DNA of 64,000 nucleotides, from positions 434,001 through 498,000 of the forward strand of contig CP099424.1 of assembly GCA_024114885.1 (NCBI GenBank), read 5' to 3'. The position numbers and the translations under genes are program-made. This document shows, one piece after another, positions 1 to 9,861 of this stretch. The notes under the pieces were generated by a model. It worked only from the letters and a program-made list of their open reading frames with translations, had not been told where the DNA came from and searched no databases. Within the stretch, counting starts at the first letter, position 1, and the number at the start of each line of letters is the position of its first letter. This DNA is from Septoria linicola. Its lineage: Eukaryota; Ascomycota; Dothideomycetes; Mycosphaerellales; Mycosphaerellaceae.

Positions 1-427
1 ATTGAACACTGCGTTGAAAGCCTGCAGCTTGGTAATGCGTCGAGTGATCATCGTGTGTGCAACAGACTTGGCCTTGCGAGATGCCTTCTTGTTGGCTGGA
101 CCTGAGACGTGCTGTGGTGGTGCGTTACATTTCAAGCCGCCCCGCGACATCGTCTTGAGCTTGAGACCAGTGGACATGGTCATGGCTGATGGATCTGTGT
201 TCTTCTTTTGGCCAGTGCCCTCGTCACAAACAGCGTTGGGTGATGTGCTTGGGTTGTGCTTGAGAAGTGCCCCAACACTTGACAAGATGCCTCTGGCAAT
301 GCTCAACGAGCTCGTCGTGATCTGTTTGACATCAGTACATTGGCTCACAGCAGTGGAGAATATCATACTTTACCTTCTTGTTGGGCTGCTGTTCGAAGCT
401 ATCGCACGCTTTTCTCTTCAAAGCCAT
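1..427 (-). CDS. Partial gene, 5' part of an unrecognised basic protein
   Basis: Reading leftward from an ATG at 427, 18 codons (starting MALKRKACDSFEQQPNKK) end at a GTAAAG donor at 373. A 52-nt intron (373-322) with a CTGAT-type branch region ends in CAG. The frame then stays open for 107 codons from 321 to the window edge, so the 3' end lies outside. The visible protein is about 125 residues, rich in Ser, Thr and Lys, with no domain that I recognise; KRK near the start and the KKASRKAKS-type stretch could be nuclear localisation signals. The plus-strand frame over this region is only the shadow. The open frame across both exons and the clean splice signals support a real gene; function unknown. 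Confidence 0.55.
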
Positions 428-779
428 CTTGTTCGACGTCCTGTTGCTGATGTTGTTAGAAGAAAGAGGACGGAAGTCCGAAAGAGCTCAGAAGTCATAG
501 CCTCCATTTCGAACCTCATTTCCAAGTGAGGTTCTGAGTTGCAAAAATTGGGGACCCACCTGTCTGTCTGAAGTCAAGTTGAGAGTGAATGAAGTGCGCT
601 CCAATGCCGCTTTCGGCGTCCATTTTGGGTATCTCTTCGTGCTTCACTCCAGCTTTTACATGTACAGGTCTCAGTTTTCGTCGCCGTTTCCCACGTTGTA
701 ATTCTTTCAGTGAAGCGTTGACCAATATTGGTGTGGCCTTGACATACTTCCGCCACCTGCTTCACTCCACAGACAAACC

Positions 780-2129
780 TCACTCTCGACCAGTCGAAAT
801 ACCCAGCCCAATGCCAGGTGAGGTTCGAGCTCTTTTGGCAGACGGCCCATCCTCACTTCGGTCGACATTCGGCTTTCGAATCGCGCCAAAGAGAGTCGTC
901 TGTCGCAAGTTGCTGCCTGAGTTCAACATGCCACGCCCTTTGAAGCTTTCGCGCTTCTCCTCCATCTCTTCCTGGCTGGTCCTCAGCATTTGAGAGGCGG
1001 TCAAAGATGCTTGTGATTCTGGCACTTCGTCGTGTTCCAAGATGTCGGTCTCAGCCTCGCTGTCGTGACCATCGTCTTCCGAGGCAGACACAGTTCCATC
1101 AGACTGAGGTCCCTGCTGTGGCACAGGCAGCGACTGTTGGCCATAGATGTCGGGGGTGCGCATGGCATTTGAGCGCTGGTGGGGTGCAGTGGCGGGCACA
1201 TGCAGAGCGTGGCGCTGAGCTTGAGGCGTCTGGTAATGCGCAGGCCCCCGCATCCCTTGCATCCGCTGTGGGGTGTTGGGCAGACTCGACATGCTGTGGG
1301 TGTTGCGAGTGTGGCCCTTCCTTGCCGACTCCTGGCTGCTGGCCATTTCCGATGCCTGCAACAGCGCAGCAAAGGGCTGCGACTGATGGTGGGCGCGATG
1401 GACATGAGCACTTCTTTGTGGAGTAGCGTAGATTGAGCGTGGTGTCTGGTCGGTGCGCGATGATAGTTGTGGTCTGCGGTACTTTTGGAGAGAGTCTCTG
1501 TTGGCGCGGATGCGCTCGGCCATGAGAGCCACCTTGTCGCTCAGACTGGCAATTTCGTGCTCTTGCTGCATGATCATCTTCTGCTGTTGGTGACGCTCGC
1601 TTTCGAGATTCTGGTTGGCGTCTCGCAGCAGCTGAATCTGGCGGCACATGTCCTGGTAGAGGTCCTTCTGAATGGGAATGATGCCTTCCTCGGCAGCCGG
1701 GGTGGCAGCAATTCGTGCTTGGTCTGCAAAGTGGATGACTTCGTTCTCCGACTGTGCCATACGTGCTTCCACCGACATGCGCTCAATGGCAGCAGCACTG
1801 GACTGTGCCAGCATCTGGTATTGCAGCTTGTGATGCGCCGCCGACATCTTGGCTTCCTGCACCTCGGCCTGCAGTTCTGTGATCTTGCCTCTCAGCTCAT
1901 CGGGTGTTGCTGTTGCTGCTGCCACTTCGTCTGCAGAGAGGCCTGTCGCATATGCACCGATGCGGCTGGTCTCGCTTGCGGTGGGCAGCTCTCCCGTCGG
2001 CGGCGGTGTGGAGATATGGCTGACTGGCGGGGTGGGAGTCCTCATCTTGCCGTTGCCGTGATTGGGCGGCGGCACGTGAGTCGAGGGCGGAGGCGTCATT
2101 GCGACGCTGTCGACGCTGTGTTGCGACAT
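780..2129 (-). CDS. Coiled-coil protein, Pro/Ser-rich flanks, 449 aa, function unknown
   Basis: A single uninterrupted frame of 449 codons starts at the ATG at 2129. Residues 1-75 are Pro/Thr/Ser rich. Residues of about 78-215 are charged and heptad-like (DELRGKITELQAEVQEAK and following), which predicts coiled coil. Residues 220-380 are Gln/His/Ser rich and probably disordered. An acidic patch (SEDDGHDSEAETD) precedes a C-terminal tail holding a basic KRAR signal. The architecture suggests a scaffold or a cytoskeleton- or nucleus-associated protein, but I do not recognise the family. It lies head-to-head with the LRR gene across about 540 bp and tail-to-head with the partial gene at the left edge. 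The gene is well supported by length and codon pattern; the role is not. Confidence 0.7.
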   Translation of the reverse strand: MSQHSVDSVAMTPPPSTHVPPPNHGNGKMRTPTPPVSHISTPPPTGELPTASETSRIGAYATGLSADEVAAATATPDELRGKITELQAEVQEAKMSAAHHKLQYQMLAQSSAAAIERMSVEARMAQSENEVIHFADQARIAATPAAEEGIIPIQKDLYQDMCRQIQLLRDANQNLESERHQQQKMIMQQEHEIASLSDKVALMAERIRANRDSLQKYRRPQLSSRTDQTPRSIYATPQRSAHVHRAHHQSQPFAALLQASEMASSQESARKGHTRNTHSMSSLPNTPQRMQGMRGPAHYQTPQAQRHALHVPATAPHQRSNAMRTPDIYGQQSLPVPQQGPQSDGTVSASEDDGHDSEAETDILEHDEVPESQASLTASQMLRTSQEEMEEKRESFKGRGMLNSGSNLRQTTLFGAIRKPNVDRSEDGPSAKRARTSPGIGLGISTGRE

Positions 2130-2666
2130 GCTGCGGATATGCTGCCCCGCGGTTGTGGTTGTGGGTGGTGACGCTGGCGGTGCCGCTGTCGAGTGGGCGG
2201 GGCGGCGCGGGATCGATCAAGCGACAGGAATATGCGTGAGAGATGTCTCGTCGCACAAATGCGATTGTCGTACTCGTGGCTGGGTCGCGGCTGCTGATAG
2301 TTGGCCTGGCGATAAGACTAGTTAGTTAGCTCCAAACATACATGCACGCACTTTAACCTCTTCTGCACAGACCACTCCGTGCCAGCTAAGTTTAGTTAGG
2401 TCCGGGACACGCAACTCTCCTTACTCTGTCTGCTTCGAGCCTAGCATCGTCACCGTCACCTGCGAGGGGCATGCTCAATTGTGTTGGTCTAACTTAGCAT
2501 CCCATTGGCAAGCAGAAAGGAGATGACCACTTTGTCATCACGCGAAAGCAGCAGGAAGCACACACATGTTGTGGATGGCATGGCATGAGCGAGAAGTCAT
2601 TGTTTGAACACGTGCCCCTCCAAGCCAAATCCTAATCCTCCAAAGCAGCGTCCACAATCGGCCAAC
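2130..2666. promoter_or_regulatory. Divergent promoter region between coiled-coil and LRR genes
   Basis: This 537-bp stretch separates two divergent ATGs. I see no convincing ORF in it. It holds a GTTAGTTAG-like repeat near 2321-2332 that recurs near 2393. Shared regulation is inferred from layout only. Confidence 0.4.
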
Positions 2667-5600
2667 ATGGATACTCAAACGGCCGCCACCACCAAACCCT
2701 CCACGGGCATTCCCAGAGGCCCCTCCAAATTGCCAACAACCAGACTGCCGGCCGCCAGACCCCGCCCCACTTCCATCGCCGCTCCATCAGCACTGATCCG
2801 GCCATCACAAAAGACCATACCTCAACCCACACCGACAAAGCCTGCAGCTGCGTCTGCCACTCCAACAACGTCAAAACTGCAAAAGAAGCCTCCCACTCCT
2901 GGCCTCGCACGTCCGACTCCGGTCTCATCATTGAAACCTCCTAGTGGTCTCCAGAAGCCAGGGACTGTTCGCACTAATCTCACAAAACCGACGCTTGCCA
3001 AGCCTTCCATCACTTCTGGTCTGGTGCCGCCACGTCCTCGGAGTGGGTTGCAGAAGCGTCCTGTCAGTACTTCGCGAGCCTCCTCGCGTCCCGAAGACGA
3101 GGAAAACCACGACAAGCTCAGCTCATTAGACAGCTTCAGATCAGCCTCGCGCCAAGGCTTCAGTGATGAAGCCGAATCTTTCGACTATGTGGAGCCAGCA
3201 GATGCTATCCTCGAGAGGAGGTCATCGCGGCCATCACTTTCAGAAAGGACGATAGAAAGCCTGCAGTCCGTGCCATCAACACCAAGCGATCGAAGAAGAT
3301 CGAGCTTCTTCAATCAACCTGATAGTCCGATGGGGCCTCCTCCGCGTCCAGCATCTGCCATGAGTAGGAACGGCAGAGCGAGTAGTAGACCTGGAACCAG
3401 CGACGGGAGCTTCTCTTCCCGACCTCTGAGTACAGCTGGGTCAGCGAAGGTTGTGCCAGCCAGCGCAAGACCAGCCACGCGAACGAGTACAATCGCCACA
3501 TCCAGGATCAGCTCCTTACCTTCTAACAATACTGCGAGGAGGAGTATCAGTGGTGGCCTGACCAGTAAGCTGCAGCAGGCCAGAGCAGAATCACAGAGGG
3601 CTGTCTCGCCTGCCAAGAAGCCCTCAGCTCTGCCCAATGGCTCTTCGATTGGACTGCCAAATGGTACTGCTTCCAAGATTACTTCAGGTAATAGGACTGT
3701 AGCGACATCACGTCCTGCAAAGCCGCGACCTGCGGTAGGTAATGCATTTGCTCCACCTACGAAGCGCACTCCTGCTGGCAAACCAGCGTCCAGCTCAGCA
3801 GACGATGCCGGCTCCACGGAAGACAGTAAGCGAGTCGTATCCAATTCCTCAGCGGCACTTCGAGAGCAGATTGCAGCTGCCAAAGCCGCGGCGCGAAAGC
3901 AAAGAGAGTCCACCACGAAACGAGAGTCATCTTCGTCTCATGCGACATCGACCAACGGCGACGCGGCAGCCTTTGAAGTCGATGACCATGCTGACCCTTT
4001 CGGCCAAGCACCGAGAGACGAAAAGCACGTCCTCAGATATCGTGTCCACAACGCTCGCATGAGTGGCAAACTCAACGTTGCCGCGATGGGACTTAAAGAA
4101 ATGCCAGAAGAAGTACTCAAAATGTACGACGCGACTGCGATGGCTGAGAGCAAAGTCAATTGGGCGGAGGTTGTAGACTTGACGAAATTCATTGCAGCAG
4201 ACAACGAGTTTGAGCACATCGAGGACTCAGTGTTTTCCGATCGCTCGAATGAAGAGCTTGCTGCCGACGATGAAGCAGAAGGCAATCAATTCGGCGGCCT
4301 TGAGCTGCTCGACTTTCACGGGAACTCTCTACATGCGCTACCACTAGGTCTTCGACGATTGGAACGACTGACTCATCTTAATGTCACGCACAATAAGCTA
4401 GAGAACGGCGTCTTGGATGTGATTACACAGATATCCACCCTGAAAGAGCTCAGAATTGGTAACAACAATCTGACTGGCAACTTGCCTAGCTCAATCTGCA
4501 GCCTGACAAAGCTGGAAGTGTTGGACGTCCAAGCCAATCGTCTGCTAAGCCTTCCCGAAGCACTTTCCGATCTGGCTGGACTACGAGTGCTCAATGTGTC
4601 GGGTAACCAGCTTACAGCACTGCCTATGGACGCACTTGTGCATATACCTTTGACCGAGTTGGACGCCAGCAGCAACGCATTGATAGCATCACTGTTTCCG
4701 CTAGGCGGCCCGACTGGACACCCTACCCTGCAGAGTCTAAACGTGGCGAACAACTCATTAGCTGCGTTGACTTTCTCCGAATCCCTCGAGATGCCAAAGT
4801 TGAAGACTTTGCACTTGACGAACAACCAGATGACAGCACTCCCGTCAGTCACCAGCTGGACTGAGCTGATTACGCTACATGTGGGCGACAACAAAGTCGT
4901 CGACTTTCCCGAAGGTTTCACAAGTTTGACCAAACTTCGAACCGCAAACTTCACCAGTAACGAACTTCGCATGCTTGATCCGGAGATTTGTCGAATGGAC
5001 AGTCTAGACTCGCTTGTCTTAGCTGCCAACCCACTACGAGAGAAGAAGTTCCTTACCATGAACGCTGCAGATATCAAGCGTGACCTGAGAGCCCGTCTGG
5101 CACCTGGCTCCGAAGCTGGCACAGATGATGGCGAGCCGACTAGTCCAGTGACAGTGGTCGGTGCAGAGGAGAGTGGCTCGCAGTGGGCAGTCAAAGGCAA
5201 CGGCCTACTGAGCCTATCTGGCAAAGACTTGGCAGAAGACCTCGACGACGACCTAAGCTCGTTTCTGAACAACAATGCTGTTCGCCAATTACAGCTACAG
5301 AACAGCGGCATTACTGTGATACCACCCGTGCTGTCCTTGGTGCAAGATTTACGCACGCTAGATCTTTCTGGCAACCCACTCAATGCAGAATACCTCGCTG
5401 ACGAGATCGCTCTGCCGACTCTGCAAGAACTCAACCTCAGCAAATGTCGACTGACCTCACTGGACCTGCTCATGACATTTGTACAAGCACCAAATCTGAA
5501 GACTCTGAACATCAGCGCGAACAGGCTCAGTGGCGACTTACCTGCTTTGCGCACAGTCTTTCCACAACTTACGACGCTCTTCGCTACAGACAATAAGATC

Positions 5601-5846
5601 AGAAGTATCAGTGCTGATGCGCTGCGAGGCTTGACTACTGTCAATTTGGCATCGAACGATATCGAGTCACTTCCTGCTGAAGTCGGTCTACTGTGGGATG
5701 AAGGGTTGAGGAACTTTGAAGTTAGCAGCAACGCTTTCAGAGTGCCAAACTATAGATTACTAGACAAAGGCACAGAAGCAACACTTCGATGGCTTCGGGA
5801 TAGATTGCCTGTAGGTGAGGATGGCAGAGTGGATGAGTTGGAGTGA
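2667..5846 (+). CDS. Leucine-rich-repeat protein, LRRC40-like, 1059 aa
   Basis: Single-exon gene. The first in-frame ATG is at 2667 in a GCCAACATGG context; the frame extends upstream only through a TTG. Residues 1-440 are Pro/Ser/Thr/Lys-rich low complexity with many SRPxS-type patches. From about residue 545 to the end there is a long LRR array, with repeated LxxLxLxxNxL units such as LLDFHGNSLHALPLGL and LNVTHNKL. A linker near 810-850 contains acidic and Ser-rich sequence. No signal peptide or kinase domain is visible, so it is likely an intracellular protein-interaction scaffold. The LRR layout recalls the LRRC40/Lrr1-like fungal proteins; that assignment is by family resemblance. It is convergent with the J-like gene, with about 100 bp between stop codons. 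Confidence 0.85.
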   Translation: MDTQTAATTKPSTGIPRGPSKLPTTRLPAARPRPTSIAAPSALIRPSQKTIPQPTPTKPAAASATPTTSKLQKKPPTPGLARPTPVSSLKPPSGLQKPGTVRTNLTKPTLAKPSITSGLVPPRPRSGLQKRPVSTSRASSRPEDEENHDKLSSLDSFRSASRQGFSDEAESFDYVEPADAILERRSSRPSLSERTIESLQSVPSTPSDRRRSSFFNQPDSPMGPPPRPASAMSRNGRASSRPGTSDGSFSSRPLSTAGSAKVVPASARPATRTSTIATSRISSLPSNNTARRSISGGLTSKLQQARAESQRAVSPAKKPSALPNGSSIGLPNGTASKITSGNRTVATSRPAKPRPAVGNAFAPPTKRTPAGKPASSSADDAGSTEDSKRVVSNSSAALREQIAAAKAAARKQRESTTKRESSSSHATSTNGDAAAFEVDDHADPFGQAPRDEKHVLRYRVHNARMSGKLNVAAMGLKEMPEEVLKMYDATAMAESKVNWAEVVDLTKFIAADNEFEHIEDSVFSDRSNEELAADDEAEGNQFGGLELLDFHGNSLHALPLGLRRLERLTHLNVTHNKLENGVLDVITQISTLKELRIGNNNLTGNLPSSICSLTKLEVLDVQANRLLSLPEALSDLAGLRVLNVSGNQLTALPMDALVHIPLTELDASSNALIASLFPLGGPTGHPTLQSLNVANNSLAALTFSESLEMPKLKTLHLTNNQMTALPSVTSWTELITLHVGDNKVVDFPEGFTSLTKLRTANFTSNELRMLDPEICRMDSLDSLVLAANPLREKKFLTMNAADIKRDLRARLAPGSEAGTDDGEPTSPVTVVGAEESGSQWAVKGNGLLSLSGKDLAEDLDDDLSSFLNNNAVRQLQLQNSGITVIPPVLSLVQDLRTLDLSGNPLNAEYLADEIALPTLQELNLSKCRLTSLDLLMTFVQAPNLKTLNISANRLSGDLPALRTVFPQLTTLFATDNKIRSISADALRGLTTVNLASNDIESLPAEVGLLWDEGLRNFEVSSNAFRVPNYRLLDKGTEATLRWLRDRLPVGEDGRVDELE

Positions 5847-5945
5847 TGAAGTGTTGACTAGGATAGAGCTGCTCAGGAATAGCGGCACAAGGCCTGGAAA
5901 GCGGCATGTTGCAGCTGACAACCTCAATCAAAGGAACCAAAGGAA

Positions 5946-7451
5946 TCAACATCTTGTAGTCTTTAGACTTTTAGGATTACCACTACTATAGAACTCCAGC
6001 CTCACGAGAGTCCAGCTCTCGTGCACCACACCCTCACTCCCACTTCCAACCCTCACCAATCTACTTCCCTCCCCATCAACCATCCCCCCCAAAACAACAA
6101 AAATCTCCCCCGCAGCCTTCTGCCACTCCTCCCTCATCTTCTCATCCTCAATTTTCTGAAATTTGTCCGGATGCCATCTGCGCATCTCTTTCTTGACGTC
6201 TTTCCCACTCTGTACACCAGCCGCGTTGAATGCCGCGCGTATAGCACAATCACACCCTCGATTCGCACGTTCCGACCCGAGGACTGTGCCGCGGCAAGAT
6301 GGGGAGTGGAGGGGTGAGGAGGAGGGGAGGGGTGGGGGGTAGGGGAATGATGTTAGGGATGTTGGGACAGAGGAGGAGGACAGGGAGGAGAGTACTGTTT
6401 GGGTGAGGGTGTACCAGGTTGAGTATGTTGAGGGGGATGTTGGGACGTGCGTTTGGTGGGAGTGGGAGGGCTGAGGTTGGTGGGGTGGAGGATGGTGGTG
6501 GTGGTGGTGAGATTGTGGAGGGGGAGGACGAGAGGAGTATGAGTGGGAATGAGGATAAGGGTAGTCGTCTGCGGCGGGAGGACGACGCTCTTCGTAGCGG
6601 GGACGGGGAGGGTGGTCGTGATGGGTTGGGTGTGGATGATCACAGCGCGAGGACGAAGATGAGGATGTATAGTGATCACGAGGAGGAGGAGATGGTGGCG
6701 GCGTTTGAGCGTAAGACGGACGACGTTCTTCGTACCTCGGACGAGGCTGAGAATCGTGATGGTTAGACTGCGAGTAATACGTCCTTGGCTCAACGGGAAT
6801 GGAAGGTCGTCTTTCTTCGTATCTGGGACGAGGGTAGTACTGGTGCTCTTGCTCCTGCTCGTAGTGGTTCGGCTGAGCATAGTAAGTACGTGGCTCAACG
6901 GGGATCGAAGGGGGGCGCTCTTCGTGACGTGGACGGTGATGATGGCTACGAGGTTCTGCGTGGCGGTGAGATCTGCTTCTTGATGGCTCTGCTCTTGGCG
7001 GATCTCTCGAGCTGCTAGCATAGTAGAGACGCTCCTCCCTCTCGCGTCTATGTCTTGCCTCCCGTCGCTGCTCCGCCTCCTCGCGTTCCCTATCTTCTCT
7101 TTGTTTGGTCCGCTGGATGGCGTGAATGGCATCCGTGAGTCTATCAGCTTCGCTCTCAGCTTTCCTCCGTCGGAACTTAAGGTCGTCTACCACTCTTTCG
7201 GCACGTTTCACTTTCGCATCAAGGTCGAGAAACTTTTGATGTGCGTCGCGGATGATGTTACGATGATCTGGACGCTGAGTGTGGCGAGGGATCCGGTCCC
7301 AAGCTTGCCAGTTTTGGTGTGCTTCGACAGCAACGTCTTTGCGATGCTCGACGACTTGTTCTCGGGTAGCAATGTCTGCGACCAGGTTGTCAATCTGTCT
7401 CTCGACCTGCGAAAGATCAGCGAATAGGGAGTCTAGTAGATGAGCGGGCAT
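5946..7451 (-). CDS. J-like-domain protein with His/Pro-rich repeats, 501 aa
   Basis: One open frame runs from the ATG at 7451. Residues 1-150 are charged and helical, likely coiled coil. Residues 170-300 hold about four copies of an RxRxEERxPS unit, two of them followed by IPVEPRTYY, in a His/Tyr/Pro-rich context. The middle is low complexity (six His in a row, PPPP runs). The C-terminal 400-460 segment carries RRWHPDKF with the HPD triad at residues 427-429, which is the J-domain signature, and then a helix. The position of this J-like segment at the C-terminus, with WHPDKF, resembles NFKBIL1-type proteins. A co-chaperone role is possible but unproven, since the canonical flanking helices are only partly visible. 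Confidence 0.7.
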   Translation of the reverse strand: MPAHLLDSLFADLSQVERQIDNLVADIATREQVVEHRKDVAVEAHQNWQAWDRIPRHTQRPDHRNIIRDAHQKFLDLDAKVKRAERVVDDLKFRRRKAESEADRLTDAIHAIQRTKQREDREREEAEQRREARHRREREERLYYASSSRDPPRAEPSRSRSHRHAEPRSHHHRPRHEERPPSIPVEPRTYYAQPNHYEQEQEHQYYPRPRYEERRPSIPVEPRTYYSQSNHHDSQPRPRYEERRPSYAQTPPPSPPPRDHYTSSSSSSRCDHPHPTHHDHPPRPRYEERRPPAADDYPYPHSHSYSSRPPPPQSHHHHHHPPPHQPQPSHSHQTHVPTSPSTYSTWYTLTQTVLSSLSSSSVPTSLTSFPYPPPLPSSSPLHSPSCRGTVLGSERANRGCDCAIRAAFNAAGVQSGKDVKKEMRRWHPDKFQKIEDEKMREEWQKAAGEIFVVLGGMVDGEGSRLVRVGSGSEGVVHESWTLVRLEFYSSGNPKSLKTTRC

Positions 7452-8999
7452 GTTGAGCGGTGCAAGGGGCTACGCAAAGCCAAGAGGATGACAGATGCTG
7501 GTGGTGATAGTCGAGAAGTGTCTGCCATCGTACTCAGTGTGACATGCCCACTCTTCTAAGTTCTTCGAACAATGAATCCGTTCGAAGTCGCAAGATTCGG
7601 GATCCATTGTGTTTGGACAAAGACGCCTTCTCATGAGAGGTATTTTCGGTACTCGGATTTCGTCAAAGGATGATCGTGATTCGTCTCTGGGCGATGTCCG
7701 ACTCTTCGGGCTGTCAGACCCATTGGCTAGGTCCTGTTCCTTGCGAGCGATCTATGCGCAGACCTGAACTTTGTACTTGTGCGATGCTCAATGCTACGGT
7801 CAGATGGCGTAGACACTCAGCGCATGCTCGGAATCGACGACACTGGGCTTAGATTGGAGCATAGCTCACGGCGTTTCTTTGTCTACTCCACGCACGAATC
7901 GAAGTTTAGCGTAAAAGCGAGATCACGTCGGATCAGGCGCAGTTCTTGGCGCGCAGACTGTCTGTGTAGTGAGAGGTACCTCCTGGTGTGTGCGGCCGGA
8001 CGATCAAGTCCTGCCTATGATACGATTGCATAATGATATAGCATCTCCGGCCCGATGATGAAGGCTCACCGCGGGGGCTCCGGCGCGTATCACGGGCTCA
8101 TGCAAAGTATGTCAGTGCGAATCTCCTGTCCCATTTCGGGCCAGATCTGCCCGTTCGCGCCGGAAATATCGTCCATACCACGGCAAGGGCAATTGGTGGA
8201 TACCGCAATTCACGCACGATCGGATGCGTATTCTCTGATATCAGCAAGCACATTGGGAAGACCCGAATACCTCAATAGGCGCCAGAGAGGTGCACAACTG
8301 GCGGTATAATGGCATAAACTCCACATAAGAAGAGCTTGGACACGGATTGACCATTTTGTGGACGACCAGGCGCGAACCTGCTTATTTCAGAGGCTCGCGT
8401 GAAGGCCGAACGGCACGCTGTAAGCCTACCTTGTAGCGCTCGCAGCCATTGAGTCTCGGAAAGTGGTGGCGATGTTGCTTATGAGGTAGACGTCTTTCAT
8501 GCTTCGCATATTTTCGCGATGTCTGTGATGTGAAATCTTTGTAGCTCGGAGCGTTCGGCCTTGATCGCCAGTCCAAGCTGTTGCATGTTGTATTGCCTTA
8601 TTTCTGGAGACCGCTCGAGGAAGCATCTGGTGTAGTTATGTCAATCAGGTGGGAGATGCTGACGCCATTGTCCAGTCCTGACTGAGGCGTGTGGAGGTGT
8701 GCCACAGTCCATGCGATGGCAGATCTGGCCTTTATTGCGTGTAGGTGGTCCAGTCTTGGTATTGTCGTGAAAGAGGTGACGGGAGATCTGGAGCGCGTGA
8801 GTCGTTCCTTCCCTGCTCAAACGGTGACTTTTCGCTGCCGCAGCTCAAATATGAATTCACCTACTGAACCGAGCATCAACGCCAAAGCTTTGTCCATTTC
8901 TACCTTGCCGTTGTATGGTGTATCATTTTTCGCTAAGATTCACCTGTCCAGCGTGCATCATTGATCTCGTGCGTTCCAATCCTTCAGTCAAAATGTCCC
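7452..8999. other. Intergenic, no supportable gene
   Basis: The stretch holds only short overlapping frames on both strands with no domain, signal peptide or paired splice signals that I can defend. The end nearest 9000 is the likely 3' UTR of the phosphoribosyltransferase gene. Confidence 0.5.
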
Positions 9000-9787
9000 T
9001 TATTCAATCGTCTGCTGCTGTGCCATGCGGTCATGCTCATCGATGTCGCTGTAGAGTGGTCAGCCAGTTGAGCCAAGAACAGTTGGGTATTGAATCAATC
9101 ACATACGTTGCCTCCCATGGATAGCAGATCCACACATCAGGGACGGTCCTCGCAGCCACGTATCTGTTGTCTGCAATCAACTCCTCCGGCAGTTTGCCCT
9201 TCTTCACCTTATCCTTGTTGTGAAGGACGAAAATGGAGAACTTGGTGGTTTCTCCTGCCCTTCCTGCTGCCTTTGCCGCAGCATCTACGTCGTTTTGCAG
9301 CTCTTTCACGGCGTACTCGAGTGTTGTTCGCGTGTCGTCGACCTCATCCACAATGAGGACGTTCTTGCCGATCAGGTTCTCCATCTCCAAGCTCGTCAAG
9401 TCCAACCACTGTGTGCGGGTGACCTTGGTGCCAGGCTTCTCGATCTGGCTATCTGTGCCAAGCTGCTCATACAGAGACAGGCCAATAGCCTGAATCGGGA
9501 TATTCGGAGCTCCAGGCTGCTTCAGAAATGATCGGAGCATACGGGCTGGAACATAACCACCACCGCCAATAGCGACCATCAGATTTGGCTGGAAGTCGGC
9601 GAGGATTCGAGGTGCGGCATCTTGACACAGCTTGTGTGTCTGGTGAAGCTTCGTCAGCAAGATCTGTTCGTATCTGCACACTAGATCTCGAATCCCGCAA
9701 GCACAACATATGATTCATGTCCCCGCTATATGCCTATGCTGCCACCCGACTTACTTGGTTGTACGTGACCCAGACTTTCTCGACCAT
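9000..9787 (-). CDS. HPT1: Hypoxanthine/xanthine phosphoribosyltransferase, 3 exons, about 204 aa
   Basis: Salvages purine bases by transferring phosphoribosyl from PRPP. Exon 1 is 9787-9755 (MVEKVWVTYNQ). The intron starts GTAAGT and most plausibly ends at CTTCACCAG, giving exon 2 at 9639-9107. The second intron (GTATGT to CTACAG) leads to exon 3 at 9048-9000, which restores YPWEATDIDEHD, the conserved C-terminal sequence of fungal Hpt1. The PRPP-binding loop VLIVDEVDDTRTT is at about residues 105-117. An alternative acceptor 30 nt upstream (GAACAG) would keep frame and add ten residues, but the chosen one restores the TYNQxHKLCQ consensus. Length fits the family. Cytosolic, purine salvage. 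Confidence 0.9.
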
Positions 9788-9807
9788 TTTGGCGGATTTG
9801 TCTATGG

Positions 9808-9861
9808 CTGTAGTTATGAGTTAGACTGGCTTCTCTAACAGTGATATAGCTGAAGACCTAC
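9808..9861 (-). other. Probable 5' UTR intron of the HPT1-like gene
   Basis: On the minus strand a GTAGGT donor, a TCTAACTC branch site and a CTACAG acceptor delimit 54 nt, ending 20 nt before the start codon at 9787. No coding frame crosses it, so it would be a leader intron. Confidence 0.55.

Noticed and set aside
2..529. Plus-strand frame of 175 codons at the left edge
   Set aside because: The minus strand over the same bases gives a two-exon gene with proper splice sites; the plus frame is its shadow.
4373..5731. 452-codon minus frame
   Set aside because: Antisense to the LRR array; its length reflects the repeat codon pattern of the real gene.
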